DNA of 64,000 bases from NCBI GenBank assembly GCA_030272585.1, contig BSYQ01000007.1, positions 1,368,001 to 1,432,000 on the forward strand, given 5' to 3'. Made by a program: the position numbers and the translations under genes. This document shows positions 11,481 to 24,900 of the stretch, piece after piece; the stretch's first letter is position 1; each line of letters starts with the position of its first letter. The DNA is from Bryopsis sp. KO-2023 (taxonomy: Eukaryota > Chlorophyta > Ulvophyceae > Bryopsidales > Bryopsidaceae). The notes beneath the pieces are model-generated. The model did no database searches, was not told the origin of the DNA, and saw only the letters and a program-made list of their open reading frames with translations.

Positions 11481-14400
11481 TCACACTTCTTCATTGCGGC
11501 CATTCTCGTTCCCCTCATCATCGATCCCGATCAAAATTCCATCGAGGTCGCCGTGAGTTGTCGGATTCAACGAAATTGCATGCATGATCGGCGCTCGATT
11601 CACGATTTTGTCTTGTTTCCGAGCGGCATGCAAGGATTGGGCCCTGAGGAGGCCCGAATCTTCCAACGGCATCGTCCGTGCAAAAGATGTGAACATGTCC
11701 GGAGCGGACTGCGATCTCTGACTGCTTTCGCCTTGCAGCTGGGATTCGATATCGTTGGGCCGTCCCTTGTGCAAAGTAGGGCTGCTCTCGTAGGAAGCTT
11801 CCGCAGGAGCAGGGAACTCGAAACCTGTTTTCGCACCAACGCAACACAGCCACTCAGCGACTCCGCACAGATCTGAGGATCTATCCATCCATCGGTGTTG
11901 AATCACAGCATTATGGAGGTGGTTCATTGTCCCCTACATCAAGGGGTTGCATTTTTCGTATTTTCATTACACAAAAATTGCAGGGTTGGTTCACTGCAGC
12001 TCACCTCCGCTCTGTCGACGCCAACGAGGCACCCACAAGCCTGCCAATTCCTGGACGTATCTTCTCTGACTCTTCACAGACACCGTCGATTCGTTTGAAC
12101 CCCTCCCAGCCAAGGAATCCTCGTTCACCCCTCCCAGCTCATCGTAACTGTTTCTGAGCGACAACACCCTTTCGCTCTGCTGGTGGGGACGCAAAGACAG
12201 GGACGTTCCGGGGTCGTCCGTATCCACGTCAATGAGGTCCTCCGAAGCTTGAGAAAATGGACTGGCATCTGGCCTGGGGCTTGGGGTCGCATCGTTGTGA
12301 CTTCGCCACATTGAGCTCCCACCTGACGCAATACCGCCAAAAAATATCAAACTGAATTCATTGCAATGACTTCTACTTATTCTACTTATTCATGATAGAT
12401 AAATCGTGCACTATCGCCTTCACCAATCTTACGCTGATATTTCCAGGTTGAGAGGATGTGAATTCATATGCATCTGTTACCTCTGCTTGTGACAGACAGG
12501 CCTGATCCAGAGGGGACTCTATGCACAGATTCTCCCCAGCTTCCCTGAGATGCCAGGGAACCCTCTTCGAAAGCCCCTTGGGATGGCCCTGGGCTGTGAA
12601 ATCCAGGCATAGCATGTGGTGTTATCAGCCGAGGCAATTCCAGGCGACCAGGGCTGTGGGGTGACCCGGATGCATGCTTCGGAGAGTACAGCAAAACGGA
12701 GCTGCTCCCTGCCACAAATGAAGTATCTATGCGGCGGTTGCTGGAGGAAAGAAAGCACCAGACGTTTAGCCATCGACAATCGGCAATTTCAACTCCCGAT
12801 GTTGGTGAAGGTGCATGATTCAGAAAACCAGCCGAGAAAGGAGATTGTTCTTGGTTTGGGATAATGATCATATGTGCTTGGTGGGGGTATATATTACCTT
12901 GAGCGGCCTGATTCCGTCGACCCCTTGCTTCTTGATCTCATGACTCCACCCACCGTTCCGAACAGTCCATTCACCCACCTGCTCATAAAAAAAAAGAGTT
13001 CGATTTCAGAGGCCATGCCACCACCAACCACATCCCAAGATGAAGAAGAGAAAACATTCCTTGGATCCTGACCTGTTGTAGGAGTCGTTCAGCTTCAAGG
13101 CCAGTCCGCTTCTTTTTCGCTTGATTCTCAACCTCAGATCCTGGCCAGCAGAGATGGTTCGCCCAGGGGAAGCCACTCTTATGGCTGCCGGTTCAATAGC
13201 GTATTCTCGCTTGAGCAGCGACAAGGGCCGAGCCTAACACATGGAACCAACGTCAGGATTCTTTCCCAATGGTCAAACTTCAAGCCAACCTTCAAAGACG
13301 CATTCCTTGCAATCAACACTGGTTGTCAATGGACCGCACTGCATTAGGTCCAGCCCCCCTCCCCCCCCCAAAAAACCTTACCTGATAAATGAGCTTGAGA
13401 TCATTATCGAAACCCTTCAGAAGGTAGTGTCCAACTTCTTTAATTTCGATGGCTTCCTCCACACAACCTGCAGTTTTGTACATCAGGGGTTCTTCGAACC
13501 TTATCAACCCCACAGATCCCTCCTTGATCCAAGTGATCCTGTCACCGAATCCAGGAGAGCACTCCACAAGAATTTGACCTGGGGCAGCCAATGCAGAAAC
13601 TCGGGCTGCCAAATTCGGCAAATTTCCGAAGTAGTCTGCCCGACCTGGAAGAACAAATATCATGACCAAAATTAGCATATGAGACGCTCAAAAAACTTCA
13701 TATCGCTCGCTATCTGACTTTTATAAAAGCCATTAGTCATGCTCCAGAAACAACCAGCTCATCTCTGCAATGTGCTTGATCAATCGCAGAAGATTTTTTT
13801 TGTGCATTACCTGAGCTGAGCGGTTTTTTCACTCCTGGTTTTCCGAATGCCATTCCCATTCTGACCCTCAAGCCTTTTTCGAGAACTTCGCCTGTGTCTT
13901 CAGCGATCACTTCCCGGCAACCCTCCAGTTCCAGAAGACCCTTGGGCCAGTCCTGATTCAACAGCTCCAGTTGGATGTGAGCGCACCACCTGTGTTCGAA
14001 CACAAACCCAAGAAAAATATGCCGTTTCAGCCGAACAGTACTAACTGATCAGCATCCATCACATTTTGAAACTCGACCCAAAGTCGAGTTGCCTCCGGAA
14101 GAAATATTTTTACTTTTTTTTTAATTCTTTTTTTTTTTTGGGGGGGGGGACAGCCCACCCCCCCCAATGACGTGATTAAAAAAAAAAAAAAACCTGCCGA
14201 TTCCAGCTTTTGCACACTTGCCTGATTGCGTTGTCGATGTCCCAGAATGCCAGGGTCAATTTTCCAGCCTCGGGTTCTTTGCACTCGTAGCCTCTGTACT
14301 GCAGCAACCGCCGTCTGACCAAATTGGCGAAAGCTTGGACGGACGTTATGTAATCAGCAAGAATGTCCATTCTGTCTCTGCATTCGGCTCCGTCCAAGGA

Positions 14401-17400
14401 GCCTTCTTTCGATCTCTCTGCATCCTCCACTTCCTGCAGATTGGCAAAAAATCAACACCTCAGTGAGTATTATACAAACGGTGAAAAAAAAGGAGCTCCC
14501 ACCAAAAAAAATCAAACCAAAGAAGTTTGTTATGTATGTCCAGGGGTTGGATGATTTTCAACAGAAAATTAATCGAAAAAGACGATCAGTGATTTTCAAA
14601 GTAGAGAATACTTGCCTTGGGTTTGACAGCTTTGATAAAAACAATGGCAATATTTTCAGTGTCAGGGGGGGAGTCCCTGTAGCCAGGCTCCAGCTTCTCC
14701 AAAGTGCCCAGTTCATCGAATTCTCGATATTTCAGCATTTCCGGCAGGACTTCCATCAGCAACAGGGGGTTCTTGAATTCTGGACAAAGAATATGCTTCC
14801 CAAGGCTGATTGACTGCAAGAAAAAAAAACACCGAGTTATTCCAAAGGTCCCAGATTTTGTGAAATAACACGGAGAGAAGGCCAATTAGATATAAATTTG
14901 ATAGAGCCATATTCCAAGATGCTGATTCGATTATTTATTTATTATTAGAAAAAAACAACGAAAAAAAAAGGGGGGGGGGACCTTTCTAGTCAAAGGAAAC
15001 AAATTCTTAAAAACAGGAAAAAAAAATACCATGCATATATGTACATATATGTGGATGATTATTTCCCTACCTGCGTATGCCCTGGAAGTCTGTACTGGAT
15101 CGCACCCCAAGCAGGTTCACTCAAAACGACTTGGCCTCCATTCACCACCAAAGAGAGTTTCTTGACAAAATTTTCGCCAACCCCCTCGTAGTGCATCCAT
15201 TGCCCCTGGTCAGGCAGCCCATCTGCTTGTGGAATCAACGTGTAGCTCTTCGTCAAGTGCACTGCTATTGCAACCCTGGGCCCATGGAAAATGGGCTGCC
15301 CCAGTGGGGTGTAGTCCGAATGGCCACAGCATTCTTCCACACCGTCTGGCCACTCGGTGTGCAACAGGACCACCTAATTGGGAAAAAAAGGGGGGCAAAC
15401 CATACACAATTTTGGCCGAAAACATGTTTGGATGGAAGAAAATCAATTAATTAATTGTGATGTGGGGCTACGGAACAGAAAAAGAAGGAAAAAGCAAGGA
15501 AAAATAGAACAATACCTGTGCAGCATGGCTGAATCGAACCGCATCCAAAGTACGAGAAAAAGCCAACAACAGCCGGCCCTGAAAACCCCCAAAGCAAACA
15601 ATGCTCAGAACTCTGTGCATTCACAGTGTCTGCATCTCAAGGAAAGAAAAAAGGAAAAAAAGTTCGGTGCAACACGAAGAATATGATCCATTTTTCAGGA
15701 AAAAAACAAACAAACACCAAGGACAAAGAAAATGCATGTGGGTTCGGCCCATAATTTTTCAGCATAATAGCGAAATTTAAAAAAAAAAATCTATTTTTTT
15801 TTTCTAAAAAGTGCCCCATCAAATGAATATTAAGACGCGATTCCACTTTGCAGTAAACCGGTACCTTCTGTTTGTTTCGGCTGTATATGAATCCTTTGAA
15901 CTGCTGAGCTTGCGATGCCAGAACCTCGAAAAGCAACTCTGCTGTTTCGTCGGGCAGGTCCTCCACACCAGGCGGAAAAACCATCCGGACAGCAACGAAT
16001 GCCAAATTAGTTTTTGTCGTGTTTGGAACAGGGGGTGGAACGATGCTGAACCCCCAGCCCTTCCTCAACTGTGGCAACACAGTGAAAAAAGGTGAATAAA
16101 CCAATATTTAAATGAAGAATCAAATTCCGCACACGGTTTTCACAGTTTCTGCACACTTTCTTTTTTTTGGAATTCAACTGAACAGTTACTGTAGAGTATA
16201 AGCTTGCATCCAGAAATCAATGATATATGCTTTTCATGTTGGTTTTTACCATTTCCAGCTTTCTTGGTGGAGGGAACGTTCTTCGCAGAGGTCTGGCAAC
16301 CAACTGTGTGATCTGATACAGCCAAATGGACCTGGTCCCTCGAGTCGGCCATTTTTCAACGCTGAATTCTCCAATTTGCTCGACCGTGGGGAAGCCCGAA
16401 ATTCCCATGTTGGGCTGGAGCTTCAACCATGTATCGTGCGTCAAAAGCACTTGACCACCATGTGCTGAAAAAAAAAAGAAAACACAGAAAAAATAAAATA
16501 AACTGAAATAACTAAATGCGGTGATTTGTGTTCCGAACAAAAATATCAGCTCCGATTCATTCATGAAATTCACGATATCTCCCTCTATACATATATATAC
16601 AATTAATCATTATATTTATGGGGATGGGGTTTCGTTCACACCATCAACAAGAATTCCTTCTCGTTTTCTCACCAGCATCGGCCAATTCTTTCGTCAGTTC
16701 GAAACCCGGTCCCTCGAACATTCGGCATTTGGTGGTGGGATGGAGCTTGTTTTTCGTGTCGTCGGCCCAATGAATGGCCATCCGAACACGGGGACCTCGA
16801 TACATCAGTTCCCCCTTCACAGTTCTTTCCACACGGCACTTGTCGAATCTCAAAACATCCGCAGGCCACTTCGCGTTCAGAAACCTAAAACAAAAACGAA
16901 AAAACCACCTGTTACTGGCGACATGAATGAATAAATAAACATCACGTTCCAGAAAAAACAACTCAACGTCTCTTTTGCTGATGTGTGTTTTTTTCTTGAA
17001 CGAAGCGGAGAAATTCGTAAAGAAAAAAGCATTGAATGGTTGTTTTTGTATCAATCCCTGAACCTCCACCTGCAAGAATATACCTGAACTGAGATTAACC
17101 GACTGACTGACAGCTTTTTGAATTTCTTTTTTCTGTGGTGGGTCGGATTTGGAAAATACAATAACCCAGCAAGTTGGGAAAAAAATCACCTGTACTGCGT
17201 CTCCATACAAAACAAAACAGCATCCACCACGCTTGTGAACGCAACAAGAAACGCATCGCCTTCTGTATTGATCTCGTAACCCCCATGCAGAGCAATACCT
17301 TCCCTCATTATCTGGATTTATTAAAAAAAAAAGTCACTCGATTCTCACACTTCCGGACAATCCAATCACACTGTTGTTTTTCCACTTCCCCGCATCAAAA

Positions 17401-20400
17401 AAAATAAAAAAAAAAGTATATTTCACAAAGGTGCGACACTGAATGCAAATTTCATGAGCAATGGTAGCGAACATCAGAACTCCGGTAAAAAAAAAGTATT
17501 TGGTAACAATTTTTTTGAAACCAAAATCTTTTCCCTCGAACCGTTCATAATTGGTGTCGCTTTGAGATGCACCCAGAAACAACCATACTCAAAAACCTCA
17601 AGATCCAAACAAAAAAAAACAAAAACCAAAACGAAACAAAACACGTTTTCGAGTCTAGAAAAATGACTCACCCTGTCGTGAATGTCGAGAAGAGTCTTGA
17701 AAGCCGTCTCAGAAACATTAGACATTTCGGTAGACCCCTCAAGATCTGTTATTCCACACAAGCAAATACACAGGTCAAAACACACTCCCCCACACAAATT
17801 AGCAAATTCAACATCAGTTCTCGCAAATAAGACAGATAAGCCAACAGTGGAAACCTCACCAGTCACGACGAACGCCATTTCCCTGTGATCTTTCAAAACT
17901 TCGGGCCTGTGCTTCGGTTGGTCGGAGCCAGTGTCCAGCAGCCCTTCCATGAAAGCTTTCACTATCTCGTCAGATTTCTCGCCCATGTTGTTTTTCCCCT
18001 TCCGGCCAATTATCACAATCGAAAAAGCCATTATCACGAAACCGACCACCACACAAGAAACCACTGTTATTATGGTCGTGTTGTTGCCCAATCCACTACT
18101 CCTGGTGGACTTGCTGTCAGAACAAAGAAAAAAATATTACCTCAACGATTGATCCAAAGGCAATAATTGGGTGGAACTCTCCAGGTTTTATATTATATTA
18201 AAAATTAAAAAATGTTCAAATATATATACATATATTATGAAAAAAAGGGGTCTACGTTTCTTCTGTGTTTCCATTTTTTCCTGTTGATTTCTGACCTGGG
18301 CTTTGTGGCAGCACGAAGTTTCTGAAATTAGATGAGAAATATGTGTGGTGTTCGTTACCTTTTCCAATTTATGTTGAACTGAACCGAAAAATTGATTGTT
18401 CGAGAGATTGGAAACCTATGGGCTTTTTCCATTTAAAAAAAAAAATGGAATGCAGGGATGAGTGCACTTACCCCATAGACCCTTTGAAAGTAGCCGATTT
18501 CCTGGTGGTCTCTATTCCTGCTTGGTTCACCGCACGGATTTGAAACTGGTAGTACGAGTCTGGCTGAGAAAGGAAACGCAGACAAAGGACAAAAATAAAC
18601 AAATCTTAATCACAAAATCGATAAAAATATACTTGTATTTAAGAATATATTGGTAGTTTTGTGAGTAATAAAAATAAACAAATAAAAAATCAGTTTTATT
18701 ATCATTATTATTCAAAAAACTCTCAAAGGGTACAATAGCAACAATGATCGTGACAAGGGGAGGGGAGGAACAATTAAACTACAGCCAAAATATCCAAAAA
18801 TTATTCTTTAATTCTGTCAAAACGTCCGGGCTCTCTTATCTTTGCTGCGGATGTCTATCCACAGCACCAACAGTTTTTTTCCAGAAATAAAACTTAGTCG
18901 TTTGCCCTTTCTTTTTAATTCAAGGAGCAATCCAATCACTCTTTATTCTGATAACGCACGCACCCGTAGCTCGGCTTCGACTGACGACTGATTTTGGTTC
19001 GTATCTACAGGTTTTGCACCGGTTACGTTTTTAAGAAATCCTCCGGATTGGTCCACCTCATTTAATTGAACGGTAACTTCGGACACCTGCACACAACACA
19101 CAAACGTCAATTCCGCCCCCCTCTCCGACATAACCAAAAAATGCACAGATGGTATTTGACGCTTAATTTTTTCAGGTATCCAGATGAACTTTTTCCCCAT
19201 CTTTTTTTCCAGTTTATGTCAGTACTCCTTGCTTGATTTTGATTTTAATAATCATTGCAAAAATTTCCCCCCTTTTCTCCTCTCTCTTATCCAACATATT
19301 TCTCAAAACATCTTTTCCAAGCGACTTGAAATTGAGCTCACATTGCTTTCTTTGTCTTGAAAGGGAACCCACGAAAGCCCCAGTTGACCTGGATGCTGCT
19401 CTTCGGAGTTTTCAAATTGAGGCCTGCATAAGGGGAAAAAAAAAATCAAAACAGATAAGCAAATATCCCAGCACGACATCGGATCAGAACTCAAATAAAA
19501 CAAGATGATTGCATAATTCTGGAGCAATAAAACCACCACAGAAAAAACACACAATGCAACCGAACCCTTTCTCCCGCCCCCCCCCCCCCCCCTTTCCTTT
19601 GGGAAAAAAAACAAAAAAAACAAAAAAAACACTACCACACAGCCCCATCTCAGGATCAATTTAAAAAAAAAAAACAGACGTGCCAGCTCACGCATCATCT
19701 TTTCTTAAAAAAGTTTCGTTCATTTGACTTTTAAGAAATTTGATTTTCCTTGACGACAAAAGGGTTTTGATTATCAGCAAAGTTAATGTCAGAACGTAAC
19801 AGAGGGAAGCACACACCATTCCCCTGAACCGTACGTGTTGAAAACATTGTTCCCTCCTTCGGGTCCTGTGCTGTCGACTTTAACAGGAGCGCTTGTGATG
19901 CTGGTGTCCAGAGGGGGCCCAGCTCCATTCCATGCAGTGACAGTCACATTGTACAACGAACCAGAGTGAAGGTTGATTCCCGTCAGCGACAGCTGAATAT
20001 TATGTCGACGCGCCCTCTTTCCTTCATCCTGTTGGAAAAAAATATATAAAAAAAAATCAAAACTGTCAGTGAGTTACGATTGACTGCACGATTCTAAAAA
20101 AGATTCCCTTTTTGGCAAGAAATGCTGCAAAGCGCACGGGTCCCAAGGGCTTATCGAAAAGAAAAGATTCGCAACACCACCCAACTTTTTTTTAACTTCC
20201 CAAAGTTTTTGAAATAGCCAGTTAAATTATAATCCAAACAAATAGTGCACCCTCCAGTGAAAATTTCCTGCTTACGTTTCGGACGTCGACGATCGTTTCC
20301 TTGAGGTTCGTCCCATTCACGATAGGCATCTTGTCGACAATTGGTTCCGAATTCCCGGCCATGAGCTGCACGCTGAATTCGTATCGAGTGATGTTGCTCT

Positions 20401-20667
20401 CCAAGTCTTGGAATTCGTGAAAAACAAACCATATCTTGTCCTGGTGCGTCCAAAAACTGGGGGTAAAAATGCCACATCCGGTGCTGTTGTCGCACACGGG
20501 GGGTGAGCTGTCGCAGATGGACCCATGATCCGAGCTAGCTTTTCTCAAAAAGGTGAATTCGACACTTGGAATTTTCTGGACATCCCTGCTGGGGTCGTCC
20601 TGAAGGCACGTGGGAACTTTACCTGCACAAAAAACAGAATAAACAGCATTTATTCAGTAAGAGGGGG

Positions 20668-20701
<34 letters not shown>

Positions 20702-21971
20702 CAATAAAAATAAAACAATATAAAAAACAGTGGGAGGTAAGATGGGTGGATTTTGAGAAACTTCTTTATTAGCAAAACAGAAGGCAGTCTGACAGCGGTT
20801 GCTATTAACGAAAATGCTGTGTGTTTTTTGCACACATACCGCAGAGTCTTTCGTTGTTTCTGACATGCACTTTGTCGATTTCCCATTCGTCGGTGCACCA
20901 GGACTCTGGAATGGGCCCCGTGAAATTGTTTGTGTCTATTTGCATTTCCTTCAAGTGTCGAAGTCCCCCGAAAAAACTGGGCAAGGTGCCGGAGAGCTTG
21001 TTGTCCGACACCGACAGAAACCTCAATTCCGCCAGCCTCTGAAAACAAGGAATTGAAAAACAAAAAACAACGTTCAGTTTGAATTTCTCATCAACAAGCG
21101 TCGTCGAATGAGATCCTGTCAAGCTTCGATACAAATATTATTTCCCCCCCCCCCCCCCCCCCCCGTCGAAAAAAAAAAAACCTTCCAAACATAATAAGAA
21201 ATAACATTTCCTCGATATTCTCCCCTTCTGGTAATTTCGTCACCGTGAAAAATAGGAAGCTTTTTTCCTTGGGACCTTTGTTTCAAAATACGACACCTAG
21301 TGGCCTGCCAGGTTTTCCTCCCTATGAATTATTTGAACATCTACAACACATTTTTCTTTTTTCCAAAAATAAAAAGAGCAAACGGGGAAAGTACTACCCA
21401 CCTGCAAGGAAGAGGGCAATGAGCCCCGAAGATTATTCTCCGATAGGTCCAGAAACCTGAGCTGGTCCAGCTTGCCTATATCATCCGAAATCGTCCCATT
21501 GAAACGATCTTCTGGGGACCTCGAGGTTTTCAGACCGAGCGACAGGGCAATCACTCTCGACTCCAGCCCAGGCTCCAGCGTTTCACAATTCAAATCCCAT
21601 CGATCAAAAGATGTACAATTGCAGCTCACCCCTTTCCAGGGCTCCAAGCTGCTGCATGGATCAGAGCCTGGCTTCCAGCTGTCCAGAACTCCATTATCAT
21701 GCACAATCAAGGATTTCACCGCAAGCAGCCCATCGATATCGCTGGACTTGGTAGCTGCTTCCACTCCAGGCATCAGCCCCAGCCCCAGAATCAGCGAAAA
21801 GGCAGCGACAGCGTTCCAACTCTGAATTCCTCCTCCGAACCCATTTTTCACTCTTCCACCGCCTCCTGGTCTCCACGGCCCAGTCAAATTTTGCACAAGC
21901 CAGAGGAAAAGCACCCCACTGAGACACACCGCTCCCCCCAAATGTCTGTAACATTTTCTTGGACGAAACAT
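11481..21971 (-). CDS. LRR-FN3 receptor with three tandem class III nucleotide cyclase domains
   Basis: 24 exons, all phases closed, 1711 residues from the ATG at 21971. Exons 5' to 3': 21402-21971, 20840-21038, 20276-20622, 19817-20028, 19342-19423, 18964-19086, 18472-18563, 17860-18113, 17672-17745, 17190-17311, 16673-16884, 16250-16464, 15865-16068, 15516-15578, 15071-15373, 14616-14813, 14222-14433, 13811-13989, 13382-13644, 13073-13233, 12898-12978, 12481-12740, 12005-12322, 11481-11872. Layout: N-terminal hydrophobic segments, plant-type LRR N-cap (about 75-110), LRRs (to about 250), fibronectin-III-like region (about 265-540), membrane span (about 554-577), cyclase domains 1 (about 622-775), 2 (about 855-1015) and 3 (about 1078-1250), then a Ser/Pro-rich tail. 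Domain 1 has the VTDLEGST motif (metal Asp627) and Asp670 but Glu754/Glu758 at the Asn/Arg sites. Domain 2 has Arg862/Arg904 at the metal sites, Asn991 and Lys995. Domain 3 has Lys1085/Lys1148 at the metal sites but Asp1224, Asn1231 and Arg1235. A receptor adenylyl cyclase is my inference. Confidence 0.9.
14222..14433 (-). other. Exon bounded by two GC-AG introns
   Basis: This exon of the cyclase gene (domain 3) is preceded by intron 14434-14615 and followed by intron 13990-14221. Both introns start with GCAAGT instead of GT. In each case the nearest GT alternative breaks the reading frame, while the GC donor keeps it (phases 0 and 2) and preserves the cyclase alignment. Confidence 0.8.
20671..20700. 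repeat. (TA)15 microsatellite in an intron
   Basis: Thirty bases of uninterrupted TA in the intron between the second and third exons of the cyclase receptor gene. Confidence 0.9.
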
Positions 21972-24900
21972 GGAGCCCCGTGTCCAGCACAAGCCGCCGA
22001 AAAACCCAAGTCCCGATTCTCGGCAGTTCACGTTGCACAGACAAGAATTCTCTTTCCCTCTAGATGACTTGGACTTGTTCTATCCCTAGTGAGCCTCTTG
22101 GTGTTTCTTTTTTGTTGGGTGTTCTTCCGTTGTTTTCTTTAAAATCTTGATGGGTGGGGGTGCCTGCCAACTCTACACAGCAACTCCGGAATTTCCTTCT
22201 CCTTCTTCCCTTTTTTTTTCTTCTTTTATCGCCCTCCTCCTTTTCCCAAAAATGCTGTGAGCAGACTGGCTTCAAAAAGGGCAAAAAAAAAAAAGACGAA
22301 AGAGTCAAAAGGTGGGTGTGTTTTCTGGATTTTTTTTTTTTTATGATGGTGCTCCCTCTCTCTCTCTCTCTTTCTGTGTGTGCGTATATGTGTGTGTAAC
22401 TGTTTCACTTTTTTTTTCCCCCTTCCTTTCACCCTTTTTTTTTTCCCTTGGAACAATCTTCAAGGTCTATCCTGAACTTATTTGCGCACAAAAAAACACC
22501 TGCATGGCAAAAAAAATAAAACAGAATAAGAAAAACTCACACACGTGAAAATAAAGGAGCGAAGTCGAGCTGCAGAAAAGTTTGGAATTTTCGGAAAGGA
22601 AAACGAAAGTCCTTGGGCCCCTATAAACGAAGCGCGCGAATTTTGCACCCGTCCACCTTTCTTTTTCCGCGAAAAAACAAAAAGCAGTGCTGGGTCGCGA
22701 CCGCGCGACAATCAGAGACCCTGTCACCACTCAGGCCAGATCGCAGGGTTCTTTCTTTCCCTTTATTCTACCTCGAGATTCCCCCCGCTTAGATACTACG
22801 GAAAAAAAAGAGACCAGAAAACGACGCCCTCTCCACCCTGGAAAAGATCCTTCAAACAACTGAAAATTCGAGCGGCAAAGCACAGGCATTTCGACACGAG
22901 GGGTGGAGAAAGCAACCGAATACCTGTGTCGCAAAACTATATCACTACACGTAGCCGAAGAACAACAGCACTGTATCAACCTCGACCTCCTCTTCGACCA
23001 TGTCCAGTGCAAATAAAATAATAAGTGCGAAACACCGCGTATCTGTGTGTGTGTGTGAGTTTTCTTTCGTGATTTTTTTTTTTTTGGTCCAGCGGTGACC
23101 AACCTCTTCTGATCGTGTTTCGAATCAAGAATGCGCCTATCGAGTAGCGAATGAGATGTGGGCTGCAATTCGTCAAGAATGTGAGTGCTGAAAAAAAAAC
23201 CAAAACCAAAGGGGCGACCCGATTTTGTATTCCTTTTTTTTTTCTTTTTTTTCGTCTGTTGCGGTTCTCTGCTTCTTTTCCGCTGTGGAGCAGCAAAAAA
23301 AAAACAAAAATGTCGGATGGGGGTGCAACCCTCCTCCACCCGCGCACTCGGATGGTAACAAGAATCGCCCGATTCACGACACGTTGGCTGGCAACGAAAA
23401 GACATGGATGCGATTTTCCAACACACGCAGCAACGCATGGGCGTTTCCGATCCACCGCCAAACCACACCCCCACACCCCCCGTGTTTCATTGGTGTTTTC
23501 CCCCTCTTTTTTTTTCTACTCCCCGCGTCCTGCAGTACTTACCCCATCGAAATCCTCGACCAGACGCGGATCCGCGGGGAAGAAACACACATGCTCCAAC
23601 CCCACGCTCCCAATGCTCCCTGCTTATCGGGCTGACTATTTCTGTCGGCCTCGCAACGTTCGGCTTGTTGAGAATATCTCGAGGGGTGGTGTTGTAGGAT
23701 TTTGGACCTGGGTGGGATGTCCGCTGCGCGCGCTGATAAACGTGGTTGAACACCGACAGGTTCTCTCATTCGTTTATTCGTTCACGCTACCTCGCTGAAA
23801 AGCCAGGCTCCACACCACCAACGGCTGGAAACGCCCCCCTTGATGCTTTCATGTGTTTACAGTTTCCTATTTTTGGCAATATGTAATTATTGTTGTTGTT
23901 GTTGATGCTTTCATGTGATTGAATTCTACCACAATTGGATTGACAATGCCAAAAATAGGAAACTGTAATGGAAGTGTGGTGATGGAAGTGTGGTGGCCCT
24001 GTCTTTGGGTGGTTTCCATCTCAATGCCTAAGCACCTGGTCCACCTCAGGAATTTTGACTGGAAGGCTTCAATCATTTTTTACTGGTGTTACCAAGAAAC
24101 AAGACTGGAGATGGAACAAGCCAAGACCACACACAATGAATGAGGTCAAAAGAAAGATTGCATCCCAAGAGATAACAATAACAATAACAATAATTACATA
24201 TTGCCTGAGGGGCCACTCGCCCCTATTCTTGAGCACACCGTCCACATTCACCGGGCAATGCTCTTTTACACTTCTAAGACTAATATCCTCTGAGGTTAAA
24301 ACGTCCAGAATGGAACATTGCAAAGGGAACGAGAGGAGAGATCAATCTCACAGTCAAAACGAAGTTTACAGGTCCCTGTCAAAGTGCAACCGCAAGACCG
24401 TCCACAGCCACTCATTTCCAACTATAATTGTAGAACTGTGTGATTGTAACTTGGTCTGCACTTCCACAATGCATATTCTTAAAGTGAGATGTTTCACAGC
24501 GTTGCTTTTCGGCAAGCAATGTAATTGTAACTGGCTTCTCGACAAGCGGATCGTGACCTTACAAAAAGGGCTTCTCGTACAGATCGTGAAGACATTTTAT
24601 CCTTGCGCCAGACTAACATCCAGTCAACCATAGATGTAAAAATGGACACATAGGACACATTAACAATATGTATGAAGAGCCAGAAAAACCACAGAGAGAG
24701 GGGTCAAATGACAATCACCAGATGTATCGGAGGTATCTCTGTGAATGTATTGGAGGTCTCAAGATCTAGATCTGGATCGCTTATTCATTTCTTCAGATTT
24801 TTTCGTTTAGTAAAAAGAATGTGGAACCGACAGGACAGGATCATGTACAAGCGTAAATCAGAATTTTTTTTCTGAATTATTTTTTTCCGATATTTGCTCT

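Noticed and set aside
18296-18321. A 26-nt mini-exon in the cyclase receptor gene
   Set aside because: It has tempting splice sites, but including it shifts the frame. Direct joining of 18472-18563 to 17860-18113 keeps frame and leads straight into the membrane span.
22731-23474. 247-codon minus-strand ORF upstream of the receptor
   Set aside because: Overlaps several other frames; basic low-complexity sequence with homopolymer-derived Lys runs and no recognisable motif.
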